Assembly (NCBI GenBank): GCA_002389995.1
Contig: DGRR01000126.1
Location: 1-7,896 of the forward strand
Direction: 5' to 3'
DNA: 7,896 nt
Source: Ruminococcus sp. UBA4383
GTDB taxonomy: Bacteria > Bacillota > Clostridia > Oscillospirales > Ruminococcaceae
Shown: piece by piece, positions 1 to 4,783 of the stretch
How positions within the stretch are numbered: position 1 is the first letter of the stretch
How the letters are laid out: each line of letters starts with the position of its first letter
Notes under the pieces: generated by a model
Told to the model about the DNA's origin: nothing
What the model saw: only the letters and a program-made list of their open reading frames with translations
The model's database searches: none
Made by a program: the position numbers and the translations under genes

Positions 1-2
1 TC

Positions 3-971
3 TCACAGCCTATAACTCAGGTTTCTCAGCAGTTAAATTCCGTACTCACCGCCCTCGCAGGTGCGGAAAGAATTTTCAAGGTAATTGATGAAACTCCTGA
101 ATCTGATGACGGATATGTTACCCTCGTCAATGCCGAAATTGACGAAAAAGGCAATATAACCGAAACCGACAGGCATACGGGTCGCTGGGCTTGGAAACAC
201 CCCCATAAGTCGGAAGGAACTGTAACTTATACCGAAGTAAAGGGAGAAGTTCAGCTCGATAATGTCGTATTCGGCTATGAACCCGAAAAAATCGTACTAA
301 ACGGCATAAGCCTCTATGCAAAACAAGGTCAGAAAATTGCCTTTGTAGGCTCAACAGGTGCGGGAAAAACCACCATAACCAACCTTATAAACCGCTTCTA
401 TGATGTCCCTGACGGAAAAATCCGCTATGACGGCATAAATATCAATAAAATCAAAAAAGATGACCTCCGCCATTCACAGTCAATAGTTTTGCAGGATACC
501 CACCTTTTCACAGGTACTGTAATGGACAACATAAGATACGGAAAACTCGATGCAACCGATGAAGAAGTATACGCCGCCGCAAAACTTGCAAACGCAGATA
601 ATTTCATAACTCATCTCGAAAACGGCTATAATACCATGCTTACAGCGGACGGCTCAAATCTCTCGCAGGGTCAGCGTCAATTGCTCGCAATCGCAAGGGC
701 AGCTATTGCCGACCCGCCTGTATTGATTCTCGATGAGGCTACATCTTCAATTGATACCCGTACAGAGGCTCTTATTGAAAAGGGTATGGACAGTCTCATG
801 GAGGGAAGAACCGTTTTTGTAATCGCTCACAGACTCTCGACCGTCCGCAATTCACAGGCTATTATGGTACTTGAACACGGTAAAATTATTGAACATGGAA
901 ACCATAACGAACTTATCGCTCAGAAAGGCAAATATTATCAGCTCTATACAGGTATGTTTGAACTGAGTTAA
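3..971 (+). CDS. ABC exporter subunit (permease-ATPase fusion), C-terminal part
   Basis: This is the nucleotide-binding half of an ATP-driven membrane exporter; the transmembrane domain lies before the window. The open frame runs from position 3 to the TAA at 969-971 (322 codons visible). Walker A GSTGAGKTT lies at 348-374, the Q-loop glutamine at 492-494, the signature LSQGQ at 660-674, Walker B VLILDEA at 720-740 followed by a D-loop SSID, and the H-loop histidine at 828-830. All ATPase motifs are intact. A stretch of about 40 residues (roughly 117-245), including a WAWKHPH motif, separates the end of the transmembrane domain from the ATPase core; from memory such a segment occurs in one subunit of many heterodimeric multidrug-type exporters of Bacillota, so a partner gene probably lies just upstream. 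The substrate cannot be told from sequence. The TTG at 489 is inside the domain and is not a start. Confidence 0.93.
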   Translation, partial: SQPITQVSQQLNSVLTALAGAERIFKVIDETPESDDGYVTLVNAEIDEKGNITETDRHTGRWAWKHPHKSEGTVTYTEVKGEVQLDNVVFGYEPEKIVLNGISLYAKQGQKIAFVGSTGAGKTTITNLINRFYDVPDGKIRYDGININKIKKDDLRHSQSIVLQDTHLFTGTVMDNIRYGKLDATDEEVYAAAKLANADNFITHLENGYNTMLTADGSNLSQGQRQLLAIARAAIADPPVLILDEATSSIDTRTEALIEKGMDSLMEGRTVFVIAHRLSTVRNSQAIMVLEHGKIIEHGNHNELIAQKGKYYQLYTGMFELS

Positions 972-1007
972 AAATATCCCCTGTCACACGGCAGGGGATT
1001 ATTTTTT
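970..1007. terminator. Bidirectional intrinsic terminator between convergent genes
   Basis: The arms ATCCCCTG (976-983) and CAGGGGAT (992-999) form a perfect 8-bp stem with an 8-base loop. On the plus strand it is followed by six T (1002-1007). On the minus strand it is followed by five T (complement of 970-974). It therefore fits a rho-independent terminator for both the ABC exporter gene and tadA. It is so compact that the T-run for each direction reaches the other gene's stop codon. Confidence 0.88.
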
Positions 1008-1457
1008 GTGCTTTTTTCTTAAATCTGCGAAAAATTCCGAGAGTATATGCGAACATTCCTCCTGCATGATACCGCCCTGAATTTCAGGCTTATGATTATA
1101 GGGCAGTTCAAACATTTTCTGTACCGAAACGACAGAGCCGCTTTTTTTATCATATGCTCCGAAATATACATTGTCTATCCTTGAATTTATTATCGCACCA
1201 CAGCACATCGGACAGGGTTCAAGAGTCACATATATTTCACATTCAGGAAGTCTCCAGCCGCCAAGAGCACGGCAAGCCATGTCAATTGCTTCAATTTCAG
1301 CATGGTCAAGGGCATTTTTAGCGGTTTCACGCCTGTTTCTTCCTTTACCTACGATTTCGCCCGTTGATTTTTTTACAATTACTGCTCCTACGGGGACTTC
1401 TCCTTCCGCAGCGGCTTCTGCGGCAAGGGCAAGAGCTTCTTTCATATAATCATTCAT
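999..1457 (-). CDS. tadA: tRNA-specific adenosine deaminase TadA
   Basis: TadA converts adenosine 34 to inosine in the anticodon wobble position of tRNA-Arg(ACG), a zinc-dependent cytoplasmic reaction. The 152-residue product has the cytidine/deoxycytidylate deaminase fold signature: HAE at residues 52-54 (zinc ligand His52, proton shuttle Glu54) and PCPMC at 81-85 (zinc ligands Cys82 and Cys85), plus the typical GEVPVGAV and N-terminal helix. Length is normal for the family. I chose ATG at 1457-1455 because it overlaps the upstream stop by one base (TGATG) and gives the usual N-terminus; the frame stays open to an ATG at 1493, but that adds 12 atypical residues inside the preceding gene. An AGGTG lies about ten bases upstream. 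It is the last gene of the minus-strand group and is probably translationally coupled to the membrane protein before it. Confidence 0.96.
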   Translation of the reverse strand: MNDYMKEALALAAEAAAEGEVPVGAVIVKKSTGEIVGKGRNRRETAKNALDHAEIEAIDMACRALGGWRLPECEIYVTLEPCPMCCGAIINSRIDNVYFGAYDKKSGSVVSVQKMFELPYNHKPEIQGGIMQEECSHILSEFFADLRKKHKK

Positions 1458-2617
1458 CAGAACACAGCACCTGCCAGCGCATAGACTATGCATATAAGTC
1501 CGACAGCTATATAGGGGAATACTTTCACTGAAAATACAATTCTTTTTCCGAGAGAAAATTCCGATTCATAAACAGCGAGTTTTATATCTTTTTTTCTGTT
1601 ATGCAGAAAACATATTATCGTTCCTGCTGTTCCTGCGATGAATACCGCCGCCATAAACATTCCCCTTGTAACGCTCATATTTACAGAGGGATCAACCTCT
1701 ATTACAGCAAGTGCAAGAACATACATTTTATAGACTACATTTACCGCTATGGGAGTGAAAATGCTTCCGCTCCTGAGCATACCGTATGAACCTATTGCGG
1801 ATATGAGAAATACTGCTGCCATATCGTTGAAATTATGCGTAAGGAGTGCGGCTGTAAGAGAAGTCGTTATTATTGCGAACAAATCCCCGAACTGCCTGCA
1901 TACCGCAAACATTGCACCGCAGAATATCATTCCGCTGAGTATGGATATTACTATTATGTCAAATATTGTATATACCAGAAATTCAGCCTGTCCCCATACT
2001 GAAACATCTGCGTCAATATTTCTGAAAAAACTGTATATTTCCTTTGTTTCCACTGAAAATGCAGAAGGGATATTGATTACTGTACAGACAACCAGTACAA
2101 GCGATATTGCCGTCACAAGTCCTGACGGGTGATTCATTGTGTGCATAAATTCAACTTTAAGCGGAACTCTGAACTGCTTATGCATATACAGCATTGTGAC
2201 AAGCATTTTTATAAGTGAGACTATTATAATTGATATTACTATTTCGATGCTTCCGCCGTATATGCCTGTACTGAAAAAATTATTATGGACATTTATGCCG
2301 ATTATGCTGAAAAATTTTATGAGGAATTTAAGGATAATCGTATCTGTAACAAGCCATATAAGCATGGCATTTCCGACAGTACAGAATATTCTTGAAAGGA
2401 TTTTCTTTTCGGCACTGACAGCATTTTCGCTGACGAAACCTTTTCCGTCAATGAAAACACTTTCATTTTTATTTGAAGAAAAGCTGAATGAAAATTTATT
2501 TTCTTTTTTTCTGCGCCATTTTCTGAACTGCTCGTTATAGGATTCATTCTGTGTGGAGTAGTCAAATTCATCTATGACGTTTATTATTTTATTTGAGTGT
2601 TGAGCAGCTTTATTCAA
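1457..2617 (-). CDS. Multi-pass membrane protein, degenerate CPBP (CAAX protease)-like
   Basis: This 386-residue protein has a polar, charged N-terminus (1-72, with a basic patch RKWRRKK near 32-38) followed by about eight or nine hydrophobic segments (near 76-100, 122-145, 166-187, 211-240, 246-260, 265-283, 286-306, 319-338, 364-385). The part from 228 to 297 resembles the CPBP intramembrane protease core: SGMIFCG (228-234) aligns with the EExxFRG motif, LLTH (258-261) with FxxxH, and the region around AVNVVYK (291-297) with HxxxN. Both catalytic glutamates, the arginine and the second histidine appear to be lost; only His261 remains. I infer an inactive relative or a distant membrane family; function is unknown. 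The start is TTG at 2617, supported by AAGGAGG eight bases upstream. It lies 99 bases after the amidohydrolase gene and overlaps tadA by one base. Confidence 0.72.
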   Translation of the reverse strand: MNKAAQHSNKIINVIDEFDYSTQNESYNEQFRKWRRKKENKFSFSFSSNKNESVFIDGKGFVSENAVSAEKKILSRIFCTVGNAMLIWLVTDTIILKFLIKFFSIIGINVHNNFFSTGIYGGSIEIVISIIIVSLIKMLVTMLYMHKQFRVPLKVEFMHTMNHPSGLVTAISLVLVVCTVINIPSAFSVETKEIYSFFRNIDADVSVWGQAEFLVYTIFDIIVISILSGMIFCGAMFAVCRQFGDLFAIITTSLTAALLTHNFNDMAAVFLISAIGSYGMLRSGSIFTPIAVNVVYKMYVLALAVIEVDPSVNMSVTRGMFMAAVFIAGTAGTIICFLHNRKKDIKLAVYESEFSLGKRIVFSVKVFPYIAVGLICIVYALAGAVF

Positions 2618-2625
2618 TAATACCG

Positions 2626-2632
2626 CCTCCTT
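2626..2632 (-). promoter_or_regulatory. Strong Shine-Dalgarno deciding a TTG start
   Basis: AAGGAGG on the minus strand sits eight bases before the TTG codon at 2617-2615. No ATG or GTG in frame is as well placed, so it fixes the start of the CPBP-like membrane protein. Confidence 0.85.
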
Positions 2633-2671
2633 CTGCTGAGGATTTTGCTGCTGAAACTACACTTTCCATTA

Positions 2672-2677
2672 ATTTTA
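2672..2677 (-). promoter_or_regulatory. Possible weak internal promoter (extended -10)
   Basis: In the 99-base gap between the amidohydrolase and the CPBP-like gene, the minus strand reads TATGTTAAAAT, an extended -10 (TGn then TAAAAT) identical to that of the GH5 promoter. The -35 position seventeen bases upstream (ACATAA) is poor. It could give separate expression of the membrane protein and tadA, but may be chance in AT-rich DNA. Confidence 0.25.
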
Positions 2678-2716
2678 ACATATTTTCGGATATTTTATGT
2701 TATTATTTTCTCTATA

Positions 2717-3532
2717 TCATGTAAATTTTTTATTAACATCGTTTATAATTTTTTCTGCATTCAGATGAAATATATTTTCGAGTTCATTTTCATTCAGGTG
2801 AAGTCTTTTCAGCATATTTATTTCATTTCGGGGGTTATCCCACGGGCAGTCGCTTCCGTAGAGAATTTTAGTGCTTCCCTGCATTTCAATAATTCTGAAA
2901 GCCTGTTCATCGCTTATATACCTTGCGACAACACCAGTATCAAAGAATACATTTTCAAATTTTCCTGCAAGGCAGTCCTCGACTTCATCAAATAATTTCA
3001 TACCGCCCATATGTGCGGCGATAATGGTTAATTCGGGGAATTTTTCTGCTATATCCGCAAAACTTTTCGGAGTTGCGAGGATATCTCCCTTTCCGAAAGG
3101 GTCCCAGCCTCCGTGGAATATCACAAACAGACCAAGTTCAGCCGCCTTTCTGTATATCGGGAACATTCTCTCCTCATTCGGGCGGAAATGCTGATATTCC
3201 GAATGAAATTTAAGACCGTAAAGACCAAGCTGTTTAATTCTTTCAATCTCCTGCAAAGCATCATCTGCATCGGGGTGAACAGTTCCGCAGCAATATATTC
3301 CGTCCCCCATAATTTCGGCAGCCCAGTTATTTATCGTAGTCTGCTGGGAGGGTTTTGTAGCTATGGGGAGTATCATTGCGGAAGATATATTATTTTCAGC
3401 CATTATTTTTTTAAGTCCGCTGAAAGTTCCGTCAGTTGCGGGAGAGATTCCGCTTGTGTTTTCAAGACCTGATACAGCCCTTTCCGCTATGATGTCCGCA
3501 AAAGCGTGTGCATGAAAATCAAAATATCTCAT
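2717..3532 (-). CDS. Metal-dependent amidohydrolase family protein (Amidohydro_2 type)
   Basis: This 271-residue protein is a TIM-barrel hydrolase of the amidohydrolase superfamily. It opens with the metal-binding HxH motif (DFHAHA, His7 and His9), then GLKFH (Lys108, His110), FHGGW (His140), AAHMGG (His174) and YGSDCPW (Asp228), which are the expected metal ligands and catalytic aspartate in barrel order. No signal peptide is seen, so it should act in the cytoplasm. Members hydrolyse or decarboxylate varied small molecules, and the substrate cannot be named here. I chose ATG at 3532-3530 because the HxH strand normally lies at the extreme N-terminus, and GGAG (3543-3540) is seven bases upstream. 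The frame extends to 3637, but that would overlap the arsR gene by about 100 bases. Only four bases separate it from the arsR stop, so the two genes are surely co-transcribed. Confidence 0.88.
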   Translation of the reverse strand: MRYFDFHAHAFADIIAERAVSGLENTSGISPATDGTFSGLKKIMAENNISSAMILPIATKPSQQTTINNWAAEIMGDGIYCCGTVHPDADDALQEIERIKQLGLYGLKFHSEYQHFRPNEERMFPIYRKAAELGLFVIFHGGWDPFGKGDILATPKSFADIAEKFPELTIIAAHMGGMKLFDEVEDCLAGKFENVFFDTGVVARYISDEQAFRIIEMQGSTKILYGSDCPWDNPRNEINMLKRLHLNENELENIFHLNAEKIINDVNKKFT

Positions 3533-3536
3533 AAAT

Positions 3537-3887
3537 TCACTCCATAACGTGTTCCATAGCTGAATAGAATATTTTCTGCACATGGTCATCGCAGAGGGAA
3601 TAGAAAATAGTTTTTCCCTCTCGCCTTGTGCTGACAAGTCTTGCCTGCTTTAAAACTCTTAACTGATGTGATATTGCAGACTGCGTCATATTGAGAAGTT
3701 TAGCGATATCGCACACGCACATTTCGCTCTGGCAAAGCACGAAAATAATTCTTATTCTTGTGGGGTCACCGAAAACTTTCAGCAGTTCTGCGGCATCATA
3801 AAGTACAGCTTCATCGGGCATAACTTTTGATACTCTGCTGACGATATCCTGATGACCGCTGCAATTTTTGCATATATGTTCTTCCAT
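3537..3887 (-). CDS. ArsR-SmtB family metal-sensing repressor (zinc/cadmium type)
   Basis: This 116-residue winged-helix protein carries DPTRIRIIFVL (41-51), the recognition-helix segment MTQSAISHQLRVLKQARLV (67-85) and the wing RREGKTIFYSL. Two family metal sites are visible. The alpha-3N type site has CVC (Cys57, Cys59) in helix 3 and Cys6, Cys9 and His12 in the N-terminal arm. The alpha-5 type site D-x-H-x10-H-x2-E is exact: Asp100, His102, His113, Glu116, as in SmtB and CzrA relatives. Such proteins bind operator DNA as dimers and let go when zinc, cadmium or lead binds. No metal P-type ATPase, the usual partner gene, is in this window. The start ATG at 3887 has GAGG five bases upstream. 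It lies 13 bases after the membrane-protein gene and four before the amidohydrolase, so it probably represses its own operon. Confidence 0.94.
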   Translation of the reverse strand: MEEHICKNCSGHQDIVSRVSKVMPDEAVLYDAAELLKVFGDPTRIRIIFVLCQSEMCVCDIAKLLNMTQSAISHQLRVLKQARLVSTRREGKTIFYSLCDDHVQKIFYSAMEHVME

Positions 3888-3900
3888 TTTATCCTCACTT

Positions 3901-4353
3901 TCATTCCATAAGCATTTCAGAAAATATATAAACTGTTGCTATCACGGCTAAATTACTGCAAACAAGTCCTGCAAGGCAGGTAATTATTGCCCATATGTCG
4001 AATACGGCATTCATTCTTTTATTATACATGACTGTACACTTTTTATTTTTCCTGTACATTTTGTCTGTAAAGACCATTTCGCTCGGAAAAACGCATGGAT
4101 ATTCCTCATTGTCTATTTTATAGTAGGCGACTGTAAAGGGCATTTTTTCGCTTTGTCTTTTGTCGAAATGTGTAAATTCAGCCTTTTTGCTTTTTGAAAA
4201 CATAAGCCTTATGCAGAAATATATAAAAAGCAGTGCCATTCCTATTATTGCAAGTTCAACTATTCCCAGCGCACCGAGATATAAATAAAAATCGCTCACT
4301 CCGAAAATTTTGCACAGTACAAATATTACTGCTATCACAAGTATAAACTCCAA
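3901..4353 (-). CDS. Small membrane protein with DUF3592-like middle domain
   Basis: I do not recognise this 150-residue protein with certainty. It has hydrophobic helices near residues 1-18, 27-52 and 119-146, enclosing a polar section of about 65 residues. That section (FTVAYYKIDNEEYPCVFPSE, 73-92, then a lysine-rich turn and CTVMYNKR, 106-113) follows the rhythm of DUF3592 proteins: a strand, a residue pair like 'dGkeY', and a closing 'V.YNp' strand. DUF3592 has no established biochemical role. The start is TTG at 4353, chosen for GGGAGGTG at 4369-4362 and the promoter just upstream. It is the first gene of the minus-strand operon, 13 bases ahead of arsR. A role in metal handling can only be guessed from this position; the protein has few likely metal ligands. 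Confidence 0.7.
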   Translation of the reverse strand: MEFILVIAVIFVLCKIFGVSDFYLYLGALGIVELAIIGMALLFIYFCIRLMFSKSKKAEFTHFDKRQSEKMPFTVAYYKIDNEEYPCVFPSEMVFTDKMYRKNKKCTVMYNKRMNAVFDIWAIITCLAGLVCSNLAVIATVYIFSEMLME

Positions 4354-4361
4354 AAGGCAGA

Positions 4362-4369
4362 CACCTCCC
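4362..4369 (-). promoter_or_regulatory. Shine-Dalgarno deciding a TTG start
   Basis: GGGAGGTG on the minus strand ends eight bases before the TTG at 4353-4351. It falls just after the predicted transcription start, giving a leader of only about 20 bases, and fixes the first gene of the operon. Confidence 0.8.
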
Positions 4370-4371
4370 TC

Positions 4372-4391
4372 ATATCACAATTATATCACAA
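4372..4391 (-). repeat. 9-bp direct repeat over the -10 and start site, candidate operator
   Basis: ATATCACAA occurs at 4372-4380 and 4383-4391 on the plus strand, a period of 11 bases, so both copies face the same side of the helix. The repeat covers the -10 and the predicted start of transcription of the operon that encodes the ArsR-SmtB repressor. It is a direct rather than inverted repeat, unlike the usual SmtB-family operator, so the assignment is tentative. Confidence 0.45.
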
Positions 4392-4408
4392 AAGCAAGTA
4401 TAAGTCAA
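4380..4408 (-). promoter_or_regulatory. Near-consensus housekeeping promoter for the minus-strand operon
   Basis: The minus strand has TTGACT (4408-4403), a 17-base spacer and TATAAT (4385-4380), one base from the perfect sigma-70/SigA pattern. Transcription should begin near 4373 and read the DUF3592-like gene, arsR, the amidohydrolase, the CPBP-like gene and tadA. So strong a promoter in front of a repressor gene fits autorepression. Confidence 0.9.
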
Positions 4409-4477
4409 TAATTCACATTATTTTGCCTTCAATAACAGCAATTATATTAAAAACAGTTTTTATTTTTATGCCTTATA

Positions 4478-4513
4478 CTGCGGAAAATACGGCATATATG
4501 AATACTTCCGCAG
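4478..4513. repeat. Inverted repeat CTGCGGAA / TTCCGCAG
   Basis: CTGCGGAA (4478-4485) and TTCCGCAG (4506-4513) are perfect 8-base inverted arms separated by 20 bases. They are GC-rich islands in AT-rich DNA. Neither side carries a T-run, so this is not a terminator; a two-site operator or a DNA cruciform element is possible. The arm centres are about 28 bases apart. Confidence 0.5.
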
Positions 4514-4597
4514 AGCATTATAATTCAAAAAAGATATTACTTATTCAATAAAATTCAATACACCTATATTAAATTAACAATTAAATCATTCCATTTA

Positions 4598-4612
4598 TGT
4601 GCATAATGCACA
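4598..4612. promoter_or_regulatory. Perfect 15-base palindrome, candidate regulator site
   Basis: TGTGCATAATGCACA is a perfect inverted repeat of 7-base arms around a single A. Its centre lies about 97 bases upstream of the predicted GH5 transcription start, a place typical of activator sites. The half-sequence TGCACAAA (4607-4614) recurs at 4654-4661. The cognate regulator is unknown. Confidence 0.55.
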
Positions 4613-4653
4613 AACATACACTTCATAATTCTACATCTGAAAAGTATACAATC

Positions 4654-4661
4654 TGCACAAA
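4654..4661 (+). repeat. Second copy of TGCACAAA next to the GH5 -35 box
   Basis: TGCACAAA at 4654-4661 repeats 4607-4614, which overlaps the right arm of the 15-base palindrome. It ends five bases before the -35 hexamer, so a protein bound there could touch RNA polymerase. The copies are 47 bases apart. An 8-base match in AT-rich DNA can be chance, but its placement is suggestive. Confidence 0.4.
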
Positions 4662-4666
4662 TTATC

Positions 4667-4695
4667 TTGACTTTTTTTTACAGGTATGTTAAAAT
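4667..4695 (+). promoter_or_regulatory. Strong promoter of the GH5 gene
   Basis: TTGACT (4667-4672), a 17-base spacer and TAAAAT (4690-4695) with an extended -10 TG at 4687-4688 give a strong SigA-type promoter. Transcription should start near 4702, leaving a leader of about 82 bases before the ATG at 4784. The long T-run in the spacer (4672-4679) may add curvature. Confidence 0.88.
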
Positions 4696-4701
4696 AATCT
4701 T

Positions 4702-4783
4702 GTTGAGAAAAGCCCCTTCTTTGCCAAGGGATACGGTTTTGCACTGGACCGTATATTTATATAATATTTGGGAGGATATTATC
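4702..4783 (+). promoter_or_regulatory. Structured 5' leader of the GH5 mRNA (three hairpins)
   Basis: Three hairpins can form one after another. The first pairs CCCTT (4714-4718) with AAGGG (4726-4730). The second, directly abutting, pairs ATACGGT (4731-4737) with ACCGTAT (4748-4754). The third pairs ATAATAT (4761-4767) with ATATTAT (4776-4782) and shows the ribosome binding site GGGAGG (4770-4775) in its 8-base loop. Loops one and two both contain TTTGC. I cannot match this to a known riboswitch class. It could stabilise the message, tune translation or bind a ligand or protein. Confidence 0.55.

Larger units (their letters stand above)
4386..4666. other. AT-rich divergent intergenic region without genes
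   Basis: About 280 bases upstream of the divergent promoters hold no convincing reading frame on either strand and no RNA gene that I can recognise. The DNA is strongly AT-rich. It contains an inverted repeat (4478-4513), phased TTCAA motifs (4524, 4544, 4554), a 15-base palindrome (4598-4612) and a half-site repeat (4654-4661), which suggests a regulatory region chiefly serving the GH5 gene. Confidence 0.7.

Noticed and set aside
1458..1493. Longer N-terminus for TadA starting at 1493
   Set aside because: The extra 12 residues lie inside the upstream gene, show no ribosome binding site and are not typical of the family.
1749..2540. Open frames on the plus strand at 1749-2132 and 2139-2540
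   Set aside because: They are antisense to the membrane-protein gene, have no ribosome binding sites and give no recognisable protein.
2317..2571. 84-codon minus-strand frame at 2571-2317
   Set aside because: It is an alternative frame inside the CPBP-like gene with no supporting start signal. I considered a frameshift and saw none: the main frame is continuous with coherent membrane helices.
2645..3472. Plus-strand frames opposite the amidohydrolase gene
   Set aside because: Their products show no domain, and the opposite strand encodes a clear enzyme with all motifs.
3533..3637. Longer N-terminus for the amidohydrolase starting at 3637
   Set aside because: It overlaps arsR by about 100 bases and would push the HxH strand away from the N-terminus. 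ATG 3532 with GGAG seven bases upstream is far better.
4478..4513. Inverted repeat considered as a terminator
   Set aside because: There is no T-run after the stem in either direction, and the loop of 20 bases is too long.
4667..4783. Upstream extension of the GH5 reading frame to a TTG at 4667
   Set aside because: That TTG is the beginning of the -35 hexamer TTGACT. The extension would precede the transcription start, and it would bury the signal peptide behind 39 residues.
4702..4783. GH5 leader considered as a cyclic di-GMP or other known riboswitch
   Set aside because: The hairpin lengths and loop sequences do not match any consensus I can recall; it is left as an unassigned structured leader.
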